64,000 bases of DNA. Origin: Spirochaeta isovalerica (GTDB lineage Bacteria; Spirochaetota; Spirochaetia; DSM-2461). The stretch is taken from the NCBI RefSeq assembly GCF_014207565.1, contig NZ_JACHGJ010000001.1:558001-622000 (forward strand), read 5' to 3'. Of the stretch, positions 33,910 through 42,533 are shown one piece after another. Made by a program: the position numbers and the translations under genes. The notes beneath the pieces are model-generated. The model did no database searches. It worked only from the letters and a program-made list of their open reading frames with translations, and was not told the origin of the DNA. How positions within the stretch are numbered: position 1 is the stretch's first letter; each line of letters opens with the position of its first letter.

Positions 33910-33972
33910 AATATACAGTCGGTAGAAAGCCTTGTGGTTAACTCTGTGTAAAAGGAATGTAAACTATGTAAA
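33910..33972 (-). promoter_or_regulatory. Activator-type promoter of the efflux operon with TGTAAA direct repeats
   Basis: A good -10 box TATATT (33910-33915, minus strand) has no matching -35 box. Upstream lie three plus-strand TGTAAA repeats at 33947-33952, 33958-33963 and 33967-33972, spaced 11 and 9 nt. Repeats of about one helical turn are typical binding sites for OmpR/PhoB-family regulators, and such a regulator is encoded on the other side. Confidence 0.5.
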
Positions 33973-34035
33973 AGCTAACCCTTTCGACAGTAAAGAAACT
34001 CGCATGACCGAACCGGCTGATATATACTGAAGACC

Positions 34036-35730
34036 ATGAAAAGAATAAAGAGACAGGGAACATTGGTTATGCGCCTGACGACTGTTGCGGTTTTTTCAGC
34101 GATCGCCGTTCTGTCTATCCTCCAGTACCGATGGGCTGTCAACTCCGGCGAGAAAATAATCAATGACCTGGCTAAATCTTTTGAATTCCGGATTTTCGGT
34201 TCTCTGGCGCAGGAGATCAGTCGTATCGAGTTATTCACGCAACATCCCGGGGGAAGAGATATATCTGATGATGAAGAGATCAGAACCGGACTGACATATC
34301 TGGGAGATCAATTCCTTTCCGAGTTTAATGGTAATTATATTCTTTCCTACGCCTATGCAAACCTTATGGAGAAAACCGGATATTCAAGCACTGTCGGCGG
34401 AGACTGGGTTCAGGATGCGACTGGGTTCATGAATAATCCGGTCTTTAAAGAAGAGCACAGCGAACCGGATTTTCGCGATATGTCGATTGTCATCGATCCG
34501 GAAGATAAGGGAAAAGTCTATCTGGTGCGCAGATATCCCGGCGGGAAGTATACATCCTTTATTCATTTTGATTTGAAGCTCTTTATGGAAAAAGAACTCA
34601 TTCCCGCAATCGATGAAACTCTGGGCGACTATACCATATCCCTTGTTTCAGACCTGACTTCAGACGCGGTCCCTCTGGAGGAGAGAAACTATCGCTTTTC
34701 ACCTGTCGACATACTTTTCAATCACCTGGCCGGAAACGATAAAGTCTATTATCTGACTTTCCCTTTTTTACGCTTACCCATGACCAGATTGACCCGGGAT
34801 TCCCTGTCCAGACCACCCGCTGATAATTTCTCAGAGAATATGTATATGGCCATAGGTTCGGAAACAGGAGCATCTCTCTTTATTGAAAGGGAACTGGCTA
34901 TTGCCGTTCAATGGCTGACCGGTTCAGTTCTGCTGCTGGGGATCGGCGCTGCGTATATTCTGATCTTATATCAAAAGAACAGACTGAGCCGTCTGCGGCG
35001 TAAGGAGAAAGAGTTTGTCGCGACAATTACCCATGAACTGCGCACACCTCTGACCGTTATCCATTCAGCCGCAGACAATATGCAGAGCGGCATCCTCAAC
35101 TCTGAAAAAATAACCCGGTATGGAGAACTGATCAAAGAGCAATCAGGACGTCTGTCAGCCATGATCGAGGGCATACTGCTTTTTTCAAGGCTGGAGGGTA
35201 AAGCGGAGCAACCTTCAGTCACTTCTGATGTCATCTTCCGAACCGTACAGGATGAACTGGAACTGTTTTTCAACTCTCTCCAGTCCGAAGGCAGAATCAC
35301 TTTATCGATCGACTTCGGTTCTCTGCCTGCCGTTGCGCAGACAGACAGGGAGACTCTCGTTCTCATCCTGACAAACCTGATCAGCAACAGTTTCCGCCAT
35401 GCCTATCCTCCGGACAACAGGGGAGAAATTCGCCTGTCCGCACATCTCCGTTTACCGTCAACACTGGTTTTCTCGGTGGAGGATGACGGACTGGGTATCC
35501 CACGGAAAGAACAAAAACACATATTAGAACCCTTCTTCCGGGGAGACAGGAGTTTCAGAGAGCAGATAAAAGGGAGCGGTCTCGGCCTTTACCTGGTTAA
35601 TCGCAAAACGAAACAGATGGGTGGATCGGTAAAAGTGAACAGCCCCTATCTGCGGGCCGACGGAAAAATCCGTCCCGGGACCTCGATTACTGTTTCCATC
35701 CCCTTTTTTGAATCAGAACTGCAGGAATAA
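34036..35730 (+). CDS. Membrane sensor histidine kinase
   Basis: This 564-residue kinase has a first membrane segment around 12-32, a large external sensor region of about 250 residues, a second segment around 290-313, then a HisKA site THELRTPLTVIHS with H333 and ATPase boxes (LILTNLISNSFRHAYPP, VEDDGLGIP, GSGLGLYLV). The external domain is not recognised. It is 3 nt from its response regulator and divergent from the efflux operon, so sensing a pump substrate is a reasonable inference. Confidence 0.92.
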   Translation: MKRIKRQGTLVMRLTTVAVFSAIAVLSILQYRWAVNSGEKIINDLAKSFEFRIFGSLAQEISRIELFTQHPGGRDISDDEEIRTGLTYLGDQFLSEFNGNYILSYAYANLMEKTGYSSTVGGDWVQDATGFMNNPVFKEEHSEPDFRDMSIVIDPEDKGKVYLVRRYPGGKYTSFIHFDLKLFMEKELIPAIDETLGDYTISLVSDLTSDAVPLEERNYRFSPVDILFNHLAGNDKVYYLTFPFLRLPMTRLTRDSLSRPPADNFSENMYMAIGSETGASLFIERELAIAVQWLTGSVLLLGIGAAYILILYQKNRLSRLRRKEKEFVATITHELRTPLTVIHSAADNMQSGILNSEKITRYGELIKEQSGRLSAMIEGILLFSRLEGKAEQPSVTSDVIFRTVQDELELFFNSLQSEGRITLSIDFGSLPAVAQTDRETLVLILTNLISNSFRHAYPPDNRGEIRLSAHLRLPSTLVFSVEDDGLGIPRKEQKHILEPFFRGDRSFREQIKGSGLGLYLVNRKTKQMGGSVKVNSPYLRADGKIRPGTSITVSIPFFESELQE

Positions 35731-35733
35731 GAC

Positions 35734-36423
35734 ATGAAAAAAATACTTATAATTGAAGATGAACCGGGCGTCAGAATAACCCTCGAAGACAGATTGGAGG
35801 CTGAAGGATATGAAACGGAGAGCTGCCCAGACGGCGTGACTGGAGAGCAGACAGCCTTAAGCCGGCCGTTTGATCTGATTCTTCTCGACATTATGCTTCC
35901 GGGAAGAGATGGTTACGCCGTTAGTGAAAACATAAGAAAAAGCGGTTCGACCGTTCCCATTATCATGCTGACGGCGAGAAACACCGACCTTGATACGGTT
36001 CTGGGCTTGAGACAGGGAGCCGATGACTATGTGGCCAAACCCTTTGATATGGCTGTTCTTCTGGCTCGGATAGAGGCTCTAATCCGCCGTTCCTCCATGA
36101 CTTCACCTGCAAAAACAGGAAATAATTCTTCAGCGGACTTCGGTGATTTCATCCTCGACAGAGAAAAAGGCGAATTACTGTGCAGTGGCGAATGCATCCC
36201 TTTGAATGGACAGGAATACAGATTGCTCGATTATCTGGTGAGCAACCCCGAAAAAATAATCTCCCGCGACAGGCTGCTCGATGAAGTCTGGGGATACGAT
36301 TCGGAAACCTCATCGAGAACGGTTGATGTGCACATTGCAAAAATACGCCAGAAACTTGGTGAGTCCGATATTCCGCGGCATATTATTACAATTCGGGGTC
36401 GCGGATATAAATTCCTTTATTAA
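35734..36423 (+). CDS. OmpR-family response regulator
   Basis: This 229-residue regulator has the receiver pocket IIEDEPG, phospho-acceptor D52 in LLDIMLPGRDG, and K in DYVAKPF. The winged-helix output contains YRLLDYLVSNPEKIISRDRLLDEVWG-type sequence and TVDVHIAKIRQKLG. It follows its kinase by 3 nt. The TGTAAA repeats in the divergent promoter region are the best candidate for its binding site. Confidence 0.93.
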   Translation: MKKILIIEDEPGVRITLEDRLEAEGYETESCPDGVTGEQTALSRPFDLILLDIMLPGRDGYAVSENIRKSGSTVPIIMLTARNTDLDTVLGLRQGADDYVAKPFDMAVLLARIEALIRRSSMTSPAKTGNNSSADFGDFILDREKGELLCSGECIPLNGQEYRLLDYLVSNPEKIISRDRLLDEVWGYDSETSSRTVDVHIAKIRQKLGESDIPRHIITIRGRGYKFLY

Positions 36424-36470
36424 AAAAATAAAACTGGAAAGTGGTATTACTTTGATCTAAATTCTAGTTG

Positions 36471-37499
36471 ATGCTTAATACCGATGAAAAAGATCGTTAC
36501 GAACAGAAAATAAAAGATCTCAGGGAACTTATAGACATCAGTAAGAGTCTCAATTCGAATCTTTCATATGCAACATTGCTCGATTCGCTTCTTCTGACCT
36601 GCATGGGCAGGGCAATGGTTGTCAAAGCCGGCCTTTTTATCCGGCATAATATAGATAGCACGGATTTCACTCTTTACAGAAATTACGAGGGGTTTAATCC
36701 CGACAAAAATGTGGATTTTGCCATTCCGGAAAAATCAGATTTGATTATGTCTCTAAAAAAGGCAAAGGGTTGTCTTACAATGCCGGAGCTTCTGAATGAT
36801 ATAAGACAAATCTCGGATATTAAACCTTTCACAATCCTTGAACCTTCGCTGATTATCCCTATTGTCATGAAAAAAGACCTTCAGGGAATAATCGTTCTGG
36901 GAGAAAGAATTACCGGAACGGGTTTTTCCGATGAGGAAAAAGTCTTTCTGAGAAACGTAGCCGATCTGGGAGCTATTGCGATACACAATACTTTTCTTCT
37001 GGAAGTGTCTTCCACGGACATGATGACCCATCTGAAGCAGAAACATATCCTGCTTCAGCATTTGCGGGATTTATTTGCCAACTATAACGGTGAGAACATT
37101 ACCATTCTCATGATGGATATTGACCACTTCAAAGGGCTGAATGATACCTACGGACATTCCTTCGGAGATACGGTTCTGAAAGAAGTGGCTTCGATTATAC
37201 TCAAAAATGTCCGTGTGGAAGACATGGCCGCCCGATACGGCGGCGAAGAGTTTACCATAGTCCTGCGATATATTGACAATGAAGTGGCATTGAAAATCGC
37301 TGAAAGGATAAGATCGACGATAGAACAGAAAGAGTTTATCCAGAACGGTCAGATCGTTAAGACATCCATTTCCATCGGACTGGCCGGTTACAACAGGGAG
37401 ACGGATCTCATCCCGGTCGATTTGATTGAAAGAGCTGACAGCGCCTTATACAAAGCCAAAGAAAACGGAAGAAACCGGATAGAAGTATATGAGTTTTGA
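36471..37499 (+). CDS. Diguanylate cyclase with GAF-like sensor
   Basis: From the ATG at 36471 this is 342 residues. The first 170 residues resemble a GAF domain (FTLYRNYEGF, PIVMKKDLQGIIVLGERITG, FLRNVADLGAIAIHN). The C-terminal GGDEF domain makes the second messenger c-di-GMP from two GTP, with DIDHFKGLNDTYGHSFGD and the active GGEEF at 257-261. An RVED I-site five residues before it indicates product inhibition. A TTG one codon earlier is less likely as start. The small Cys-rich ORF overlaps its last codons. Confidence 0.92.
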   Translation: MLNTDEKDRYEQKIKDLRELIDISKSLNSNLSYATLLDSLLLTCMGRAMVVKAGLFIRHNIDSTDFTLYRNYEGFNPDKNVDFAIPEKSDLIMSLKKAKGCLTMPELLNDIRQISDIKPFTILEPSLIIPIVMKKDLQGIIVLGERITGTGFSDEEKVFLRNVADLGAIAIHNTFLLEVSSTDMMTHLKQKHILLQHLRDLFANYNGENITILMMDIDHFKGLNDTYGHSFGDTVLKEVASIILKNVRVEDMAARYGGEEFTIVLRYIDNEVALKIAERIRSTIEQKEFIQNGQIVKTSISIGLAGYNRETDLIPVDLIERADSALYKAKENGRNRIEVYEF

Positions 37500-37668
37500 T
37501 TGCCAGTTTAAAATAAAAGACGGTCATTGCCGCAGAATAAACAAAGAGTGTAATCCCGGAGTCAAAGGATGCATTTTGTACGGCCGTTTTTCATTCCCTC
37601 TCAAAGATGAAAATGATTCAGAGAAAAAGCGCATCAGAAAGAACGGTACTGTCGATGAAGATAAATAA
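37489..37668 (+). CDS. Small Cys-rich protein (59 residues), unknown function
   Basis: This 59-residue ORF starts at an ATG inside the last codons of the diguanylate cyclase gene and ends at TAA 37666-37668. It has four cysteines (5, 14, 21 and 28) in an N-terminal half with CNPGVKGCILYG, followed by a highly charged tail. Four spaced cysteines and compact glycines suggest a small metal-binding or knuckle-like fold. The overlap with the upstream stop implies translational coupling. I recognise no family name. Reality as a gene rests on the reading frame, overlap and cysteine pattern. Confidence 0.6.
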   Translation: MSFDCQFKIKDGHCRRINKECNPGVKGCILYGRFSFPLKDENDSEKKRIRKNGTVDEDK

Positions 37669-37676
37669 CTCTTTCA

Positions 37677-39074
37677 TTATACGGAAAAAGTGAGCCTGGA
37701 TTTTTCCAGCCTTCTCCGTGACGCCTTTATCTCATCGCTGTAGGATTCCAGAATTTCATCGAGTTTCTTTTCCAGTGTCCTGAAACCGAATTCCCTCTTC
37801 CCCGTGATAAAATTCTTCTCAACCATTTCCCGGCGGGCTTTTTCATCGGTGAGAATCCTGTGGATACGGGAGTAGACCTTGTCATCGAGAATGAGGTTTC
37901 CTTCTTCATCATAGGAATCGCGGATCTCAATATTGCTGAAGCCGGCACACTGAATATCCGTTTTATAGACCAGATAAGTGCTTATGACAACGGGAACACG
38001 GGCGGCGACAGCTTCCAGAAAAGCATTCCCGAAACCTTCCCAGACAGGCAGGTAAGTAACAATATCGGCATTAACCAGCACGTCGCGGTTGGTGTAAAGC
38101 TTTTCACCCTTGTCGTTGAGGCCTCTGACCGATGCGACTCTGTGGGCGATCAGATCGAGGGGCACGTCCAGTTCACCGGCCAGTCTCTGAATGTCTTTTA
38201 CATATGAATCATCCAGTTCATCGCCCTGGTAGAGCGAGATGATGAAACGGACTTTCTCCTTTAATTCAGGATAGTGATTCATGAATCCCGCCACCAGACG
38301 GACCGAATCTTCTATTCTTTTTCTTGGAACGATTCTGGTCGGCTGTATGAATAGGATATCATCAGCGGCATATCCGAGTTCCCCTCGGAAAGTACTGTTG
38401 TATTCATCCCTTACAGGAGCGGCGGAAAAATCCTCGCAATTGGGTACCACATGGGGATTCACTCTTTTAATGGATTTAAGAATATGGCCGGCATATGAGG
38501 ATATAACGACATGCTCCAGACCCAGATCATGGGAAGGCATCATTTCTTTCAGCAGAGGTTCAATCCTGTTCCCGCTGAATCGGCTTCTTTCCCACCAGAA
38601 ATCGTGATGATGAAATATGGTCGCTACTTTTCTTTCCGTTGCCAGCTTATGAACGGCAATACCGGTTAACAGAGCCATGGGCATGGCATTGGTATTCTGG
38701 GCGATGAGAACATCTATATGTTTTTCCTGAATGTAATCATAGAGATAACCAGCCAGCTCTTCACCCTCTTCCAGCATCTTGCTGACAGCTGTGTCGACCT
38801 GGATCTGAGAAACATGATTGTGTTTCCCCGAGAGATAGGGAAACACAATTTTCTCATAGCTTTTCTGCTGAGGCGAATCAAAGGCCAGCATAGGGTGGCA
38901 ATATCTGTTGGAGGGGGGAACGTTTTCCAGTTCCGCTCCGTATTTCCCGGCAATGGTGAAAATTTCGTGTCCTTTGCCGGAAAGGATCTCAATCCATTTG
39001 TCAACTTCCAGGGAAACTCCGTCCACATCTGCGAGTTTACCGCTGATAAAAGCAATTCTGTAGGTATTTTTCAT
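37677..39074 (-). CDS. Glycosyltransferase, GT4-like
   Basis: From the ATG at 39074 (GGA 8 nt upstream) the protein has 465 residues; the ATG two codons earlier is also possible. It has the two Rossmann halves of GT-B enzymes. The donor-binding half shows IQPTRIVPRKRIEDSVRL and VWEGFGNAFLEAVAARVPVV, the E-x7-E type motif of group 1 transferases. It probably moves a sugar from a nucleotide donor to an unknown acceptor in the cytoplasm. It follows the sugar permease genes by 69 nt and appears to be the last gene of that operon. Confidence 0.85.
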   Translation of the reverse strand: MKNTYRIAFISGKLADVDGVSLEVDKWIEILSGKGHEIFTIAGKYGAELENVPPSNRYCHPMLAFDSPQQKSYEKIVFPYLSGKHNHVSQIQVDTAVSKMLEEGEELAGYLYDYIQEKHIDVLIAQNTNAMPMALLTGIAVHKLATERKVATIFHHHDFWWERSRFSGNRIEPLLKEMMPSHDLGLEHVVISSYAGHILKSIKRVNPHVVPNCEDFSAAPVRDEYNSTFRGELGYAADDILFIQPTRIVPRKRIEDSVRLVAGFMNHYPELKEKVRFIISLYQGDELDDSYVKDIQRLAGELDVPLDLIAHRVASVRGLNDKGEKLYTNRDVLVNADIVTYLPVWEGFGNAFLEAVAARVPVVISTYLVYKTDIQCAGFSNIEIRDSYDEEGNLILDDKVYSRIHRILTDEKARREMVEKNFITGKREFGFRTLEKKLDEILESYSDEIKASRRRLEKSRLTFSV

Positions 39075-39143
39075 GATCATATTCCGTTAGGACAATATAC
39101 AACTTTTACAGAGGACAATGAAGATTTTTTTTCAATTTTCTTC

Positions 39144-40106
39144 CTACCCTTTCACTCCGCCGGCTGATAATCCCCCCACTAGATTTTTCTGAATAGTCAT
39201 AAACAAAGCTATGACCGGCATGGCCGTCAGCATGGAGGCCGCCATTATTCTGTCCCATATGGCATTTTTAGAGACATAGAGCTGTCTCAATCCAAGAGGA
39301 AGAGTGTATATATCCGTATAACCTTTCAGAAAAACCGCGGCAAAGAGATATTCATTCCAGGCAATCATAAAGGAATAGATGAACACCGTTACGATAGCTG
39401 ATATGGACAGGGGAATGACAATCCGAACTATGGTTCCCAGGCGGGAAGCCCCTTCGATCATGGCAGCTTCTTCTATGGAAAACGGTATGGTTCTGAAGAA
39501 ATTCCCGAGCATATAAAGAGAGACAGGCAGAGTCTGAACGAGATAGATTATCAGAAGAGCGAAAAATGTGCCTGCTTCTGTCGCCAGCAGTCCGAGGTTG
39601 GATGCCATCGTATAGAGAGGAATCAGCAGCAGGATTCCACCGAACATATAAACGAAAAGAACACCTCTCTGTATGGACGAGCGTCCGATGTATTTTAAGC
39701 GGCTGAAAGAATAGGCCCCGAAAATAGATAAACTAACAGAGAGAAAAGCTGCCGTCAGAGAAAGGAACAGTGAGTTCCTGAAGTACTTGAGAAAAGGAAA
39801 GACGTTGCCCGAGTCTTTATACTTGTCGACAATGGCTTTCCGTTGGTCTCTGGTCAAATCCGGAGTCGTATCGAGCAGCTCTCTTATGGATTCGGGAATG
39901 TTTTTTTCCTCCTGACCGATATTGAGCAGCTCTTTGTATGCCTCGAGATTGATCTGAGTGGGAATAAGAGAAGGATTTCCCCAGTCCCATTGATACTTCA
40001 GAGACATGGAAAGCATTTGAACAAAGGGAAAAACCGCAAAAAATACAATAAATATAACAAGGGCGTAAAAGCCGATTCTTTTCGGGATTCTGTTGGAAGT
40101 TACCAT
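39144..40106 (-). CDS. Carbohydrate ABC transporter permease, MalG type
   Basis: This 320-residue inner-membrane protein has about six membrane segments and the cytoplasmic EAA loop EEAAMIEGASRLGTIVRIVIPLS-like region that contacts the ATPase. A long external loop follows the first segment (about 35-110). It pairs with the MalF-type permease, whose gene end it overlaps by 7 nt. No ATPase gene is in this operon, so a shared MsmK/UgpC-type ATPase encoded elsewhere is likely. Confidence 0.9.
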   Translation of the reverse strand: MVTSNRIPKRIGFYALVIFIVFFAVFPFVQMLSMSLKYQWDWGNPSLIPTQINLEAYKELLNIGQEEKNIPESIRELLDTTPDLTRDQRKAIVDKYKDSGNVFPFLKYFRNSLFLSLTAAFLSVSLSIFGAYSFSRLKYIGRSSIQRGVLFVYMFGGILLLIPLYTMASNLGLLATEAGTFFALLIIYLVQTLPVSLYMLGNFFRTIPFSIEEAAMIEGASRLGTIVRIVIPLSISAIVTVFIYSFMIAWNEYLFAAVFLKGYTDIYTLPLGLRQLYVSKNAIWDRIMAASMLTAMPVIALFMTIQKNLVGGLSAGGVKG

Positions 40107-40981
40107 TTAAGCACCTTCTTTACATAATAAATTATAAAACCGATGAGCAGGAGAAACTGGATAACGGCCAGCGAAGATCCCTGTCCCATTTCCATGGCAC
40201 CGGTAAAAGCTTTGAAATATGTGTAAACCGATAGCACTTCCACGTTATCGGCCAGCAGATAGATATCTTCGAATTTATTAAAGTTCCAGATGATTCTCAG
40301 CAGCACGATCGAGCCCGTGACAAAATAGACTTCCGGCAAGGTGATATATCGGAACTTGGCCCATCCGCCGCATCCGTCGATGTCAGCCGCTTCGTATAGA
40401 TTCCTGTCTATAGCCTGCAGACGGGAAAGAATCATCAGATATGTGAAAGGAAAATTTCTCCAGATACTGAAAACTATAACGACCCATATGGCCGCGGAAG
40501 GAGAACCGATCAGGTTGAACCGTTCGGCGAACAATCCCATTTTTTCTACAGTCAGGTCCATAAAGATGCCGTTAACCGGGTCGAAGATAAATTTCCAGGA
40601 GTAAACGACAGATATGACCGGCGCCACATAGGGAAGAAGGAGTAGTGACCGCACCAACCCGCGCAAAGGAAATCTCTGGTTCATGACCAGAGCAACGATG
40701 AGGCCGAAAACCGTAGTTCCCGCCGTTGTAAAAACGACATAAATAAGGGTTGTCAAAACAGCTTTCCAGAAGTCGATATCGAACACGACATTCTGATAAT
40801 TGCTTAAGCCGATGAAAGTATTGCGGCCGCTTAAACTGGTATCGAAAAAACTGAGATAAATATTATATACGATGGGGTAAAGAACAAGCAGCGCAATGAT
40901 CAGAGCAGCCGGGAGAATCAATCCCCATCCGAGAGCTGACTCTCTTTGCGCCCGGTCCAGTTTTTTTATTGCATTATTCAT
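40100..40981 (-). CDS. Carbohydrate ABC transporter permease, MalF type
   Basis: This 293-residue inner-membrane protein has six membrane segments. The EAA loop is YEAADIDGCGGWAKFRYITLP. Family members form a heterodimer with a MalG-type partner to import oligosaccharides or related compounds. GAGG precedes the ATG. A hairpin lies between it and the upstream solute-binding protein gene. Confidence 0.92.
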   Translation of the reverse strand: MNNAIKKLDRAQRESALGWGLILPAALIIALLVLYPIVYNIYLSFFDTSLSGRNTFIGLSNYQNVVFDIDFWKAVLTTLIYVVFTTAGTTVFGLIVALVMNQRFPLRGLVRSLLLLPYVAPVISVVYSWKFIFDPVNGIFMDLTVEKMGLFAERFNLIGSPSAAIWVVIVFSIWRNFPFTYLMILSRLQAIDRNLYEAADIDGCGGWAKFRYITLPEVYFVTGSIVLLRIIWNFNKFEDIYLLADNVEVLSVYTYFKAFTGAMEMGQGSSLAVIQFLLLIGFIIYYVKKVLKW

Positions 40982-40997
40982 TTAAACCTCTCGGGAA

Positions 40998-41032
40998 GAG
41001 ACATCCTCAGGGAATAGCTCCGGGGATGTCTC
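40998..41032 (-). other. Stem-loop between binding-protein and permease genes
   Basis: GAGACATCC (40998-41006) pairs with GGATGTCTC (41024-41032) across a 17-nt loop. It has no T run, so it is probably an mRNA-stabilising or partial attenuating hairpin that raises binding-protein expression over the permeases. Confidence 0.55.
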
Positions 41033-41049
41033 CGTACTCGTTCGAAACT

Positions 41050-42438
41050 TTACTGAAGAAGTTTCTTCATTTCCATTTCCGCTTCGTTCATGGCATTATC
41101 AACGGAAACTCCTTCCTGAGTTATGCTGTAGATCATCTTGGGAATAATCTGCTGAGCCGTAATGGAACTGGCCGCTTCGATCACATTGCCCTCTACGATG
41201 CCGAATGATTCGATATTATTCAGCCCATCGATAATCTCCGCCATTTTTTCCGGTCCGTAATTTTTAAAAATACCATTGGGATCGTTCTGGAATCGTGCAT
41301 TTTCCGCAATTCCCTTAAGCATGGGATTCATTCCCCCGGGAGCCATATGCAGCCAGGTGATATAGGCATTTTGAGTAAAGAGGTACTCAACGAAACGGGA
41401 GGCGGCTTCTGTAACTCTCTTGTCTTCCTGATTCAGGAAACTGAAGGCGACGACAGTTCCATATCCCGCATCGGATTTATGGGAAACAATAGGTGCCATT
41501 CTCGTGTTTTTAACAAGATCGGGGTCAAAAGATGCGCCTTTGAGGTTTTCAAAATTTTCGCTGGTAAGAGATCCCTGGGCCACTTCAGCCAGCGCCAGGT
41601 CATCCATAATGTAAGTGGAATAAAAGAACATCGCCATTTTGCCCTGGAGATAATAGTCCCGGGCTCTCCATGTCTGGGGTCCCGGAGGATTATACTCAGC
41701 CAGTCGGGCGTAAAACTCAACAGCTTCTTTCATTTCAGGAGAATTAAAAACCAGATTGCCGTCTTTATCGAATAGTCCGGCATTATTGGACATGGCGAAA
41801 GGTGTAAAACATTGCTCGGCATAGGTTTCCGCCTTTGTACCGACGAGGATTCCATACTGATTTTCAGCCGGCTTATAAAAGTGCTCTGCCGCTTTCAGGA
41901 TATTTTCCCACGTAACGGGGGGCTCAAGCCCTGCTTCTTCGAACCAGTCAGCTCTGTACCAGATGCCCTGTATCCAGCCATGATAGGGAACTCCGTAATA
42001 GCTTCCGCCCTGAGAGGATTCCAGCATTTTAAGCGGTCCGGCATAAAAATCGGATTTTCCCACTTTTTCGATAAGAGCTGTTGTAGCCGCCGTATCGACA
42101 ACGCCTTCGGCCCCGAACGATACATGCATATCCGCCGAACCTTCGATCATGGCCGGAAGAGAACCGGACATGGAAGCCGTCTGAACGTTGGAGACCATAT
42201 CGTTTTCATCTACAGGTACAAGATTAATTTTCACATTGGGATAGAGAGTCGTATAGGTATCGATAAGAACCTGTATTGTCGCTAACCTGTCGGACTGAGT
42301 CTGAGTTGTCCAGAAATCGAATTCGACAACGCCCTGATCGCCCTTATCAGAGGCGCTCTGCTGACCTCCGGCTGCTATGCTAACCGGCAAGAGAAGAGTA
42401 AAAACAATCAGCAATAATGAAAAGACACTTTTTTTCAT
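41050..42438 (-). CDS. Extracellular solute-binding protein, sugar type (family 1)
   Basis: This 462-residue periplasmic binding protein has a signal peptide ending near SIAAGGQQS with no lipobox Cys, so cleavage by signal peptidase I is likely. The mature part shows the family 1 pattern: VEFDFWTTQTQSDR near the start, ALAEVAQG, and a C-terminal helix pair. It would deliver a sugar or sugar derivative to the two permeases encoded next. AAAGGAG precedes the ATG. Confidence 0.92.
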   Translation of the reverse strand: MKKSVFSLLLIVFTLLLPVSIAAGGQQSASDKGDQGVVEFDFWTTQTQSDRLATIQVLIDTYTTLYPNVKINLVPVDENDMVSNVQTASMSGSLPAMIEGSADMHVSFGAEGVVDTAATTALIEKVGKSDFYAGPLKMLESSQGGSYYGVPYHGWIQGIWYRADWFEEAGLEPPVTWENILKAAEHFYKPAENQYGILVGTKAETYAEQCFTPFAMSNNAGLFDKDGNLVFNSPEMKEAVEFYARLAEYNPPGPQTWRARDYYLQGKMAMFFYSTYIMDDLALAEVAQGSLTSENFENLKGASFDPDLVKNTRMAPIVSHKSDAGYGTVVAFSFLNQEDKRVTEAASRFVEYLFTQNAYITWLHMAPGGMNPMLKGIAENARFQNDPNGIFKNYGPEKMAEIIDGLNNIESFGIVEGNVIEAASSITAQQIIPKMIYSITQEGVSVDNAMNEAEMEMKKLLQ

Positions 42439-42466
42439 TCAATACTCCTTTAATAGTTTGAATTAA

Positions 42467-42531
42467 TATTAAAGACAGTATCGGGCCTTCACCAATCACA
42501 TTGTGGTACTGTTCCGGTACTGGTACAGTAC
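42467..42531 (-). promoter_or_regulatory. Promoter of the sugar importer operon with repeat-type operator
   Basis: On the minus strand TTGGTG (42490-42495) and TTAATA (42467-42472) have a 17-nt spacer and a predicted start near 42460. Directly upstream, at about -45 to -71, lie GGTACTG (42505-42511), GGTACTG (42516-42522) and CAGTAC (42526-42531), combining an 11-nt direct repeat with an inverted one. This is an activator position, and the NarL-type regulator encoded next door is the obvious candidate. Confidence 0.5.
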
Positions 42532-42533
42532 TA

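Noticed and set aside
36431-36470. Sigma-54 promoter before the diguanylate cyclase gene
   Set aside because: A TGG lies upstream but the -12 GC element is absent at the right spacing.
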